Shown here: positions 43,801 through 55,410 of the stretch, piece by piece
How the letters are laid out: every line of letters starts with the position of its first letter
How positions within the stretch are numbered: the first letter of the stretch is position 1
Assembly (NCBI GenBank): GCA_036250225.1
Contig: JAPZLL010000021.1
Coordinates: forward strand, 1 to 64,000
Direction: 5' to 3'
DNA: 64,000 bases
Source of the DNA: Cercophora sp. LCS_1
Taxonomy: Eukaryota; Ascomycota; Sordariomycetes; Sordariales; Lasiosphaeriaceae
Position numbers and translations under genes: made by a program
The notes under the pieces: model-generated
What the model saw: the letters and a program-made list of their open reading frames with translations, nothing else
What the model was told of the DNA's origin: nothing
The model's database searches: none

Positions 43801-46800
43801 CGGTTCCGAAGATGCAAAGAAGCTTCCATGCATTGAGCTATGCTAGCTTGAGCTCTACAACACTAGCGACGAGATGTTGCCCGACAGGAGGCATGCAGGG
43901 CGCTTACGTTCCTGGGAAGGTGACACACAAAGCTACTGTGGCCGGTTACCATCAACGTGTCTTGATGATTGGCGCAGAATATCGGGCTGTCAGTCTGTGC
44001 AGTGGGTGGACTCTGTGCAACACGTCGTCATTCGCAACCACCGTGGTCCCGCGATGCCCAAGGCGGCACTGAGGTTGCGACTGGGTTGCGACTGGGTTTG
44101 ACGATCAGGGCTACCAGGAATCGACGGCCAGGGCAGAGCCACCAACCAGTTGCTCACCAACACCGTTGCCCCATTGAGTCAGGAGGGTTGTTGTCCCATG
44201 CCCCGGAGACGTCGTCGGGGCGGCCTCAGAGCAAGCGATTGTCCGATTTCTAGCTACAAGGACAGCCACGGCGACTTGGTAGCAATCATCTCCTGTCCAT
44301 GATCCCTGGAGCAACCTTTATACGGCCCTACCCTCTGAGAACGCTCCTACGGGTCGCTCCCGTTCTCATCGGGACTTCCCAGGAGCCTCCTGAGAAGCAC
44401 AAGCTCATCGATTGGTGGCTGAACAAGCTTGTGCTTCTCCCCAATTTGACGACGTGACGGCGTCAGAGCAAGGGATAACGCCTGAAGGTTCCGTGACAAC
44501 CCTCCTTTGGCAACAGGGAGTGATCCAGCCACCCAACTGGCTGTGAAAAATTTGATTTGGCCGGAGGGCTCGAGTCTGAGTCCGTTAGTCGCGCTCTCCA
44601 CGGCAGAGACGAACTTGATAGGGCTTAGATGTTACCCCATTCGGCGACTTCGCGGTGGAAAGGTGGTAGCCTTGATAGGCTATACGGCTGGGTAAGGAAG
44701 AGCTCGAGGAAGATGAACCAGAGGGACATTCAGATACGGTATTTGCCGTGAGCAAAACCACCGCCCCAACCACAATCAAGAACCACCTACACCACAGGCT
44801 TGTCATCAGCAATCATGCAACCACGACTAGGGCCTCGGAACGTGTCTGTGCTTCTCAATCGAATTCAGGACACGCCACCGCCGAAATCCAGCAACGGCGG
44901 TTGCCGGGACCAGACCTGGGTCGTCTACTGGGCCGCAATACGGATGCCTGTGAGTGAACCCCAGTGGTTACGAGATGGAGGCAACAGCACGAAGAGCAAG
45001 GCCGGTTGTCATCACCAAAACCATCGAACAACAAGGACAGGAAGCCTCACGGAACAGGGGAAGGCAAGCACGACCGGCATCAATCCCAACACATCCCCTT
45101 CTCCTCTCGTTGCCCATTCCAAAAAGGGACCGATGACCATATCTGCCTTGCAGGTTCTCAGGGGGGTGCCCCGTGTCAGGACTGCCGAGGAAATGCTTCC
45201 GCAGCAGACGCTGGACACGACAGACGCCACTTGCCAGACACGCCAACTCATGCTGAGAACACCCACGTACCACCGCACCGTGTTGCTTCCGCTCAACAAA
45301 AACCGTGCCTTGCCCATGATCACTTGACTCCAATTGCACCGTGTAACCTCCCACAAAGCGGCTAGATCCTGCACCCCGACTCTTCTAGAGTCTTTCTTTT
45401 CGCCTTCTCCAGCACGACGGCTCAACGTAGCACCAACAAGTCCCGTCGGCAGCGGCGCCTCAGCTGAACCAGAAGTGTCGGAACAAGACCTCCATCCTCC
45501 CGACACCGGCGAAAACTAGCCTCCGCCCTAGCGGGAGAGGGCCTGCTGGCGGCTGGAAAACACGGCACTCGGGAATAAGCCCGCAGCGGAACCCAGCACC
45601 GCTCCGGAATCCCTGCCAAGGACCGAGCAAATGGCCATGCTCTGCCACAGCCACAGCTCCTTTGAAGGCCGGCCGGAGGGCACATTACGTGTAACGCCCG
45701 GCGGACCCACTGGATTTGCTGGCCTGCGAATTGTTGGCTGCCACACGGACTGCCCGCGACAGCGTGTTAGCCCTACGGGTTCCGGCGATGTTCCGCAGTT
45801 GAGCAAACCAAGATTGGCCGGCAAGAACGTGGCTTTTGGTATCTTATCACGAACGCAAATAACTTTTTGTAAGCGGGGTGGTCTGGTCGATGGCGTAACT
45901 TGACTTTGCCAAGGTGCCAAGGCAGCAAGGACGCCTGCTACGATCGTCCCTGAGACCGAGTTGCGCTGGCAGTGCGTTTGCTGCAGGCACTACTGCGCAC
46001 GTCTGCGAGAATCAGAACGAGACAGGCATTCTGTGCTGAAGCCAACAGTCCTAGAGCCGCCTGGTTGAAACGACGCAAGAAACAACACAGGGCTGCGAAG
46101 TAGCGGGACTTGGCCCATCCAGGCGCTTTGTTGGATCGCAGCTGAACAGAGTTTGAATGTCGCAGTACAAATGCGGCATTTTCCCATGTCACGATATGCG
46201 GGGCTGGCTGGAATCCTGATAAGCCTTGCTTTCGACACCCCAGAGGTCAGAATGCGGCACCACGTCCGGATCATGCCAGTATAAAGTTGGTTTTTGGACC
46301 CGTTCTGGCCTTGTCCCGTGGCCTGCTGTCCGAGGTGCTCTCTCGATGCCTGCCGTGACGCCTGGTCCCCCGTCCCGCAGCAATGGGTGCTCGAAGATGC
46401 CAAGTCTGCATCAGCAGCCGGCTCAAACCAGCAGCCAGTCACGAGAGTGGCTTGACGGTGACCAGTCGATGTCGAGCATCGTGGGCTTTGCAGCTGCAGC
46501 CGGCACGACGGGTGCTCTCATTCGCAAACATGTCCGAGGGATGCCAATAATTGCACGGATGGATGCATCGCAGAACCTTCACCGGCCGCCTGCTGCCGAC
46601 AACGGGTGATGGCGGGCACGTACACCGCTCTTGCCCGAGGCAGGATGAGGCTCCGGTCTTCTCTCCTGTGCCGTCTCATGCGCAGCTGGACGGCGGTGCT
46701 CGTCACATCTGGAGTCTCATTGGCGCTCGATCCGGCCATGTTGGTCATTGCTGTTGCCGGAGGCGAGCGGGGAAACAAGCAATGTGGCACTCTCGGCACT

Positions 46801-49800
46801 TTGAGAGGGTGCGTGACAGAGCTGGCAGCAGGCACTTGATCGTAGTTTCATCAGATGTTGCAGCTGGATCGAGTGAATCGACTCAAGCCGAGACAGACAA
46901 GACGAGTGCCCAGACGGGAGATCGCACTGCCAAGACGGGTTAAACCCCTGGGCGCTGCTGTCCATCTTCTGCTGCGCGATTGGCGGACGCCACGGCTACC
47001 AAGCAGGAGAGAACAGAACAGACTCCTGCGTGGTGCAGCAAAATGTTCGAGTCCAAGACTCCTCGAGGCCTCGTCGCGCCGCAGTCGGCCTCCAGCCTAC
47101 GGGAAATGACCAAAGGCATTGCTGATGCTGCAGATCGATGCAGCTCGATCCCAAGCGAGCCATTCAACGGGGCGCGCATCAAGACAAGCGTGGGGGGCGG
47201 CAGCGAACCGTCGCAGGCTCTGTGGAACGGGTCAGGAGAGCGACGACTTGGTCGACGGCGGCATGCCACTTTGGAGCCTGCCGGATTAGCGGCCTGTTTC
47301 GAGAGCGGGTCTGGACACGACCCGAGCATTCGCGAGCACGGTGCTCTTTGCATCATGCAGACGGCCGGAAAATGAATCCCCGGCAGGGCTCTGCGATAAG
47401 AACAAAAGGTGAAGGATGCGCTGCGGTGGGACGTGGAAGCGGTCGCGACACCTGGAGCGCAGTGCCCATGCTCTTGGCAACGGCTGCCGACCGAGTGCCT
47501 TACATACCAAGAAACGCCATCAGCGCGTCAACCGGGGCATGATTGTCATGTGGGTTCAGAGGCTCAGCGTGTCTCTTCCTCTCAACGGCATCGCGATTCG
47601 AGAGCAGCAAGGGCAGCCTGTGGTATCCTGGTTCTGGGGACGCTGCGGGGCAGGGCTCACGGGCAGCCAGTTGAGAGCCATTCTGAAAATAAAGTCATCT
47701 CGTGACGGAGGCCACGTCGGAACACAAGGTAGCCGGCAGAGCCATTTGGCCAGTCAACCCTCGGCAAGCATCTCCAACGGCCTGGCGGCTGAAGCTCGTG
47801 TGCCTGCGACCGAGCGGTTACGTTTGTGGGTGACACCCCAGAAGCCGTGATGAAGGGCCCTCCCCCGCTTGAGACATGACAATGGCACCCGGGGCAGCTT
47901 CGATGATCTCCATCGGTGGCTCATGATGCAATGTCTTGCTGAGCACGTGGTGGAATGAAAGACTTGTGGTCTCCACTAACAAAATGTTGCAGTTCTACTA
48001 ACAGAGACTGAAGGGGTGCACCACCTTTGCTTCGCAGTGATCTCTGATTGGCGGCGTGTTAGTGCGCTCTTTAACGGCTGTTAGTGGGAACCACAAGCCT
48101 TTCCCTCCAGCACGTGCTGAGCTGGGTGACTGGCAGCCGGCAGGAATCAAAAGCGACAATCACTTCCCCACCTTTTGCGATCGCAACAAAGCGATGACGC
48201 AGGGTGCACGCGGCGGTTGCCCTAACCGGGCAGGGATTGGCCTGGGGGTGCCCATATCTCTCAGCTGAGCTGACCGAGTCCAAACTAGCTTTTGATCCAG
48301 CGCGGTTTTGTTTCAACATCAACCTACTTGTAAAGACAGCATCTGTTCAGGTTGAGCGACAGTGATAACGATAAGCGTGGCTTGTGGCTGTGGCTGATCG
48401 GTGGTCGGCGATTCAGCAGCCGCCATTGGCGCTCTGGAGCCGCTGGGTGGGGTAGTTGAGTCGGGGCATCGGCACGGCGGCGATGGCGACAACCCACGAG
48501 GTGCCGAACTTGTTTTCTCTGGCGATGCATGGTTTCGCCGCCAAGAGGTTGATCTTCCACAAATCTGCTGTCTCTGCTTTGCTGTCGTCGCACACAGCGT
48601 TGGTTTTGCCAACCTATGATCAAGAGCGTTGCGCGGGAGCCGACACGGCTTTGATATTGCGACATATTTCTGGGCAGGCTTGGTAATTCCTGGGGCGGCT
48701 TGGCGGCGAGCACGACAGGCCCGGGTCTCAAAGCAGCAGCGACAGAACGGCCGAGAGGACTAGGCTCAATCGACTGCAGCAGCAATACTGCTAAATCCCA
48801 AAGATGGCCGTGGATGACCTCGTCGACTTGGCTGCTGACGATCAACAGCCTTCTAGAAACAAAAGTGCTGAGACGCCCACCTGCCGTGTGCGGTTGTGGT
48901 GGCCAATCAAGCGCCGAGACTTGCTGATAGTCGGTCGCGAGCTCGGCCCTTGGCCATTGTGGGGGGTACGACGCCATCCCACATCCAGGTTCCGCAGCGC
49001 GCAATGCCTGCCGTAACGTGCCATTGCAAAGTACAGAGTACGGCGACGACTTTGCGGCGGAGACGGGGCTGGTTTGGCCTGGGACGAACGCAGAGCTGAC
49101 ATCTGACAGGACCTTCCGTACTCAGCAGGCCGCCGTGCTGGGGAAAAAGAGTGCGAACGTGCGGCCACATCAAGGACTGAGGGGAGAAACTCTGTCCCCG
49201 GTGGATCGGCTCGCGACCGTCGGCCTGGGGAGCCCGGGCTCAGCATCTGGCGATGGAGCGCTTTTTAATAATACAACTGATCTAATCGCTCTCGTCCCCC
49301 AATTGCGGCGCGCTGCGAATCGCCCTCTCCGCTGAGCCGGGGGCGGTGGGCCCCTTGGCGTAGCAATCTTGAAAGCGCTGAGGTATCGGTACCTGTGCCT
49401 TTTCGGCGCTGCGTTGCGGCTTCCCAACCCGACACCGACTGCAGCCACATGTACACGATACGGCATGTTCCCAGTGCCTCTGTCAGAACAGAATTCTATC
49501 GGCTCCGTTTTGTCGCTGTGGGCGCAAACTCGGCCGCATTTCAGTTGGCGCCCCATCTTCGCCGATAGGGGGTACCCAGCGCCCTCAACTCTTCCGTACA
49601 TCCATACGACGTGCAGCACTAACAAGCCTCACCACCCCCGGCCCCAGAGCCCCCCTCCCCCTCCCACTCCCACCACGCCCCCCCTGGGATCATCCAAAAA
49701 CCCTCGAGACCCTCAGATCCGGCTGTACATCACTTTCCTCTGCCCACTCCCAGCTGTTTTCGCCGCCCACCCTGCAAGGTAAAAACACGCAGCCTTCATT

Positions 49801-50508
49801 AATTAGCAAGCCGATTCCCGCTACCATGCCGTTATAACCTCCAGCCCGCGGGCCACTCTTCTTTTTTACCACTTCTTCCTGCCCCTCGGATTCCTCCCTT
49901 GTGTTCGCCAAGAGCGCCTCAAGCCCGGCGGCATTGCAGTGTAGATCTCGGCCGTTTTGGTTTCTCAACACGGCGCCACGACTGGTGTCTTGGGCTACAC
50001 AAATCTCGCCTTACGGTGCCAGACAGGCTTGGCAGGGAACGATTGTCGGTCCAAGGGCAACAAGTCACCAGGCACGGCGGATTTCCCTGACGCACCCCTT
50101 CGATATATAACGCGGACAGCCCGCTGCCGCGACAGCTTGTTCCGCGGTCGAGCGAGCCACCAGCAGCCTAGCAAACCCACGAACCGCTGGGTTTCCCGCC
50201 GTCTGTTTCACACGGCCGGAGCCCATCCGGAAAGCGTCCGTTGAAGAAAGCCTGAAAAGGTGGTGTGGTGCCTGCAGTAAGCGTGCGAGTTGCGTTTGTC
50301 GGAAGGGTTCGGTCGGAAACGCCGATTGATAATCAGAGGAAACCCAGTTTGCTGGACCTCTGGTTGCTTCCCCTTTGGCGTCTCGTTGTTTGGTCATCCC
50401 AGTCTTGCCCGCTGGCGAGCGCTGTGAGTGGCCGGCCGAGTCCCCTGACGTTGTTGCCGCCTGCCCTGTTGGTCAAACCCCCCACCCGCTGAAGGAAGCC
50501 CTTCCGCA
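40805..50508. other. 9.7-kb gene-free stretch
   Basis: No gene, repeat or RNA could be supported. Composition is balanced and there are no long stop-free frames except chance ones up to ~225 codons on either strand (for example 48324-49004 and 40873-41502), which have no family, intron or motif support. The last ~600 bp presumably hold the promoter and leader of the kinase at 50509. Confidence 0.45.
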
Positions 50509-52791
50509 ATGGCCGTGTCGGTGCTAGCTGCTGCGGCGACGCAGACCTCTTCATTAGGTATCTTCACTCTTTTCAATCTCAGCCATGAAAGGCTGCCTCC
50601 TCTTTCTCTCTCTCCTTCTGACATAGTTTATCGCAAAGCGTCCGAGTCGGCGTCGCCAGCACAACCGACGGCCCCTGTGCCGATACAAAGCAAGCCCGTC
50701 CCACACCCGATCAATCCCACTTCCAACTTTTCGAGCCTGTCCTCGTCACCCCGCCAGTTTCCGACGGACCTGGCCAATTCGATCCCCGAAGAGGGCGACG
50801 AGACAGACAGCGAGCCTCCCAATGAGCCAGTAACCCCCGTCAGCGGCCGACAATCGCAGGATTTTCACACCCTCACCAATCCTGACGCGTCCGAACCGGA
50901 GGTCGCCTCCTTTTCCAACGTGAACACCGGCGCTGCAGCCGATTCCAAGCCACCGCTTGCTCTTGACACAGCCATCGGCGCCACGCCCACCAAGCAGCAG
51001 TCGCAAAGCGCGATTTCGGCGACGCCCGTGCCTGCAACCCCGTCGGCCGACCAGGAGTCCACGCCGGTGCCGCTGTCCAGACGGTCGACGCGTGGTTCGA
51101 CGTCCAACTTCAAGCGCAGCATGTCGAGCCTCTTTAAGCGCGCCAACTCGCACACCGACAGGGCGCTCGCTTCTGCGGGTGCCCAGGGTGAGACCGAGAC
51201 CGGAACGCGCAAGATGCCGACCCGGCGATGGTCCATGAACAAAAGCTCGGCTACTACCCGCTCCAACACGCCGCCCTCGCCAAGCTCCCCGCTCGAGATG
51301 GCGGTGAGGACCAGGGGGGAGGCGTCGACCCCGACCGTGCCCGCCACCAACGAGGTCTTCTTTGCCGACAAGAAGAAGGCGCGTGCATCCACGGGCTTCA
51401 GCCTGCGCGCCCGCGTGGCCAACGTCGGCAGCAAGAACGGAAAGGAGAAGCACCAGCCGCCCCTCCGCCGTCGTGCCAGCAGCGTCGACTATTCCAAGCA
51501 GGAGCCGCCGGAAACTCCCAACGGCGCGGTGCCCATCGAACGATCGCTCTGGGGGATGCCTCCCGAGACGGGAACCGGCGTCAAGGCACGCCGCATGAGC
51601 CTCAGCCTCCCCGACGACTTCACCGTGGACGTGGCCGAGCTCCTCCAGGAATTCGAGTTTGTGCACAAGTTCCTCGGCCGCCACGGCAAGCATCTCGGCA
51701 AGGGCGCCACCAGCAAGGTTACCCTGATGGCAAGGAAAAGCGTCCCCGGCGAGCTCTACGCCGTCAAGGAGTTCCGCGGCAAGTCGTCGAGCGAAACGCG
51801 CGAAGAGTACGAGAAGAAGATCAAGTCCGAGTACACGCTGGCCAAGAGCCTGCACCACCCCAACATTGTCGAGACGATACGATTGTGCACCGACCACGGG
51901 CGATGGAACCACGTCATGGAGTACTGCCAGGAGGGCGACCTGTTCAGCCTGGTGAACAAGAAGTATCTCACGTCGGACGACCGGGAAAAGGACCGGCAGT
52001 GTCTGTTCAAACAGCTGGTGCAAGGAATCAACTACCTGCACAGCAACGGCGTCGCCCACCGCGACATCAAGCTCGAGAACCTGCTCCTCACGGCCGACAG
52101 CAAGCTCAAAATCACCGATTTTGGCGTGTCCGAGGTGTTCTCCGGCATCCACCCCGGGCTCCGGGAAGCCGGCGGCCAGTGCGGCAAGAACATGGGCGAG
52201 CTCCGCCGTTGCACCCCCGGCATCTGCGGCAGCGAGCCGTACATTGCGCCCGAGGTGCTCGCCAAGTCCGGCGACTACGACCCGCGCGCGCTCGACGTGT
52301 GGAGCTCGGCCATTGTCATGCTCAACCTCATCTTTGGCGCCCCGCTGTGGCGACGTGCCGAGTTCAAGGGCGAGAAGCCCCCGGCGCATCCCAACTACGC
52401 CAACCTGTGCAGGGGCTGGGAGCGGTGGGCGGCCAAGCATGCCGACGGCGACGACGACATTCCGGTGCTGACGGAAGCCGACTACCCCTACGTTGCGGCG
52501 TTTGATGCGTGCGTCAAGCCGCCGGCGCTGCGTCGGGTGCTGCTGCAGATGCTCAACCCCAACCCCGACAAGCGCATCACCATTGCCGACGTGGTCAAGA
52601 ATCGCTGGGTCAAGGGCATCGAGTGCTGCCAGCTCGAGAGCTACGACGACCCGTCCAACACGATCGACGCGTCTAAGAAGGCGAGTCTGAAGTGTGGGGG
52701 CTCCAAGACGTTTTGCCACAGCCACCTGCCGCCCAAGGCCGAGTTCAGCAGCCACGGGCTGGGCAAGATGCCCGGCAGCGCAGGTTACTAA
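50509..52791 (+). CDS. HAL4: HAL4/SAT4-type serine/threonine kinase (760 aa)
   Basis: ATG 50509 to TAA 52789-52791; 760 codons if the start region is read through. A 69-nt stretch (50558-50626) beginning GTATCT and ending ATAG is a possible in-frame intron that would remove 23 residues. The N-terminal ~375 residues are Ser/Pro/Thr-rich. The kinase domain (about 385-690) has LGKGATSKV (Gly loop, ~397), AVKEF (Lys ~420), HRDIKLEN (Asp ~519), DFG (Asp ~537) and APE. The CGSEPYIAPEV activation segment and DPRALDVWSSAIVMLNLIFG fit the NPR/HAL family. S. cerevisiae Hal4/Hal5 stabilise plasma-membrane transporters and K+ uptake under salt stress, so a similar role is inferred. No frame problems. Confidence 0.85.
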   Translation: MAVSVLAAAATQTSSLGIFTLFNLSHERLPPLSLSPSDIVYRKASESASPAQPTAPVPIQSKPVPHPINPTSNFSSLSSSPRQFPTDLANSIPEEGDETDSEPPNEPVTPVSGRQSQDFHTLTNPDASEPEVASFSNVNTGAAADSKPPLALDTAIGATPTKQQSQSAISATPVPATPSADQESTPVPLSRRSTRGSTSNFKRSMSSLFKRANSHTDRALASAGAQGETETGTRKMPTRRWSMNKSSATTRSNTPPSPSSPLEMAVRTRGEASTPTVPATNEVFFADKKKARASTGFSLRARVANVGSKNGKEKHQPPLRRRASSVDYSKQEPPETPNGAVPIERSLWGMPPETGTGVKARRMSLSLPDDFTVDVAELLQEFEFVHKFLGRHGKHLGKGATSKVTLMARKSVPGELYAVKEFRGKSSSETREEYEKKIKSEYTLAKSLHHPNIVETIRLCTDHGRWNHVMEYCQEGDLFSLVNKKYLTSDDREKDRQCLFKQLVQGINYLHSNGVAHRDIKLENLLLTADSKLKITDFGVSEVFSGIHPGLREAGGQCGKNMGELRRCTPGICGSEPYIAPEVLAKSGDYDPRALDVWSSAIVMLNLIFGAPLWRRAEFKGEKPPAHPNYANLCRGWERWAAKHADGDDDIPVLTEADYPYVAAFDACVKPPALRRVLLQMLNPNPDKRITIADVVKNRWVKGIECCQLESYDDPSNTIDASKKASLKCGGSKTFCHSHLPPKAEFSSHGLGKMPGSAGY

Positions 52792-53448
52792 GCCTAGTTT
52801 CCTTTGTTTACCAGCAACGACTGGTTGCGATGCACCAGCGGGGCATCACTGTGCATACTGGCGTTTAGGGTTATGATACATGTCGGTTCGCTGCGGGAGC
52901 GCCGACGGGGACCCAAGGGGTCGGGCGGATGACTTGCTTCACACCACGGGGGGCGGGGGGTTTCCTAGTGCTCTGCGGTCCGTTGCGACCTCCTTTTAAT
53001 CCACGATGTATGGCTGGGATGAAGGGCGAGCAGGGACAAAGTCCAGGACCGGTACATACGACGTTGTCACTTTACAATCACAAACACGCAGATAATTACA
53101 CGGTATAATACCCCGGGTCGTTTCCGTTTCTGTACGATTCTGCTGTGGGGTGTTTGGGAGGCCAAAAGGGGTGCGACATAGGGGGAACATTGAATATTTT
53201 GCCATGTTCTGTCGGTGATCAGTCAGTGTCAGGGAGAATGCGCGGACGCAACCTCGTAGTGAGGCATACCAAGCCTGACGGGCGAGAGGAAGGTAAGCGA
53301 GCCACCGACATCACTAGCTTGCCAGGATCGATTCGATAGGCGAGCCCAAAAAGGCCGCACCCCAGATTCCCCAGACTTGTCAGTCTCACCCCTCTTTTCT
53401 TGGGATGAACGGCATGTGCGTCGTCGGCCAACCGGTCAAGCCCGTGGA

Positions 53449-53474
53449 CACACACACACACACACACACACACA
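53449..53474. repeat. (CA)n microsatellite
   Basis: About 13 CA units between the HAL4-type kinase and the importin gene. Confidence 0.9.
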
Positions 53475-54147
53475 AAGGTTGAACCTTCTGGAAGCCTGTC
53501 GCCAGGTACAATACATGTCCAGTGTACTCCAAGTGCAGGTGTAAGCCCAATTAACATGTGCTGCGGGACAAGTCGGGATGACAGAAAGCCTGGGGATGAT
53601 GGGGGTTGCTATTCTTGTTCCCAATGTGACGCTGGTCGTGTCCCCCGCACCAGGAACTGGGAATGGTGTCGACCACGGTCCACCGGGCAGTCTCGGGTTT
53701 CTAGGTGAAAACGCCCGAGGAGATGCTGCACTGCACTAACCTGCTTGGCCACCGGACACGTTTTGGCGTCACGTACGACTCGACACATAGAATCGGGGCC
53801 TCGGGGCCAGCCCAAGCGGGGCGCCGAGGGCCGTCGTGGGTATGGGGAAATCATGATGTCAGGGCGGAAACCTTTGCTCGGGCCACCCGTCCTTTGTCAC
53901 TCGGGTGATCGAGGAAGGGGTCTGTCAAGTCTCGGGAACAAACCCGAGGCCCAGACAGAAAGAGAGAGAGAGAGAAAAAAAAAAAAGAGGTTCGTTGTGG
54001 AAATCCAGACCCATCAAGTGGACTGAGTGCCAACGCAAAAAATGCAATCCAATGCAACGCAACATGCATTACGTGGGGGTGTCATCTGTTTTTTTTTTTG
54101 ACGCCAACAAAGGACCAGGTACTCGATACCTTTCCTACCGCAGCTGC

Positions 54148-54148
54148 T

Positions 54149-54183
<35 letters not shown>
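54148..54183. repeat. Compound (CT)n(GT)n microsatellite
   Basis: About 11 CT units followed directly by 7 GT units. Lies in the intergenic stretch 5' of nothing in particular. Confidence 0.85.
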
Positions 54184-54184
<1 letters not shown>

Positions 54185-55410
54185 GTGTGCGCCCTCCAAG
54201 CCCCCAAGAGTGTAGCCGACCGGGGAGTTTGCCTCCGTTGTTGAATGGGCACCATCCCCAATCCCCACCTCGATGCCTTCATATCGCCCTGCGGCTGGAG
54301 CAATCACCCCAAGGCAGACTCGGATCCCGATTGTCCATGTCAATTATTGCTCGCCGTCATCTCTCACCTTGAACAACTGTTCCCATGAGGGCGAATTCGC
54401 TCGCTTGCTTGCTGGCAAAACCACCAGGCCCCAACGTGGTTGGATTGGACGCCTCCTGCACGGTCTCGCCCGAGCCAAATGACGCCATCCGCACCTGCGA
54501 TACGACCATCAGGTCCAACAAAGCCAGCCGGCTTATGGTATCAGCCAAAGACAAAAAGGCTCGGAGCTGACCGAAGCCACCTGTTTTTTCTCCTGACAAA
54601 CTCTGGTATCGCGAGTATCACCAGCATTGGATCCGACTCAACGGATTGTGAACCTTCACGGGGGTCGCCGGAACCTATCACATCACCATTCAGCTGCGAC
54701 CGCGGACCCACGAGTGGTCTGTCAGAAGCGTGGCCTAGGAGCCTGCGGGATCCCACGGACGAGGACGATGCGATTCGACGCCCGACGAGGCTGTTCCGTC
54801 TAAACCTCACACGAGCCGGGATGGAGAGCGATAAACTTCACAAGAGTCGGTTACTCGGCCTGTCCGGTTGCCGTTGACATCACTGACCACACGATGCTTC
54901 GCCTCTCTACCTACTCCATACCCACGTCAATGTGCTTGAGCCTATCTAATGTGTTCTTTTCCCTTCCACACTCCGTGACCATCTCGCTGGAAAACATGGG
55001 AATAGTGAGGATGACAAGAAACATGAGCCCTATAACTAGAAACAAGCAACTACTCCCTCCGCTGCCTCGACGGGCAACTTCTCGTGTCGAGAACCTAATG
55101 CACACACGAGCAGGCATCCGCTTGAATGCCCCCATACCCTTCCAGTCCGTCCGTGGCCCCTAATTCCAAACGCTGGTATCTCGTTGCAAATGTCATCATC
55201 TCGGGCCCATAACACATGAGGCGCCGAGACGCTCCCGGCGACATGACCCGGCCGTTATGCTGCGCAGTGGCAGCGACGCCGCTATGTCAGGGTGCAAAGT
55301 TGTCGGTGGGTCGTGTCGGCATGGCACCACATCTTGGCCTTCGTCAGCCACGCACAGAGCTTTGTTGCTCGATTCATGCTCATCACGCAGCATGAAACCC
55401 CCTATGCTTC

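Larger units (their letters stand above)
52792..55410. other. Intergenic with microsatellites
   Basis: Holds a (CA)n run at about 53449-53474, a (GA)n plus poly-A run at 53960-53990, and (CT)n followed by (GT)n at 54148-54183. No gene supported. Confidence 0.6.

Noticed and set aside
48324..49004. 226-codon minus-strand frame
   Set aside because: Chance stop-free stretch; the composition is not protein-like and no conservation is evident.
51228..52505. 425-codon plus-strand frame within the kinase gene
   Set aside because: Out-of-frame shadow of the kinase; Arg/Gln/Pro-rich composition typical of a shifted GC-rich frame.
50746..52755. 669-codon open frame on the minus strand opposite the HAL4-type kinase
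   Set aside because: Mirror frame of a GC-rich coding exon. It has no motif, and the opposite strand has a complete kinase domain.
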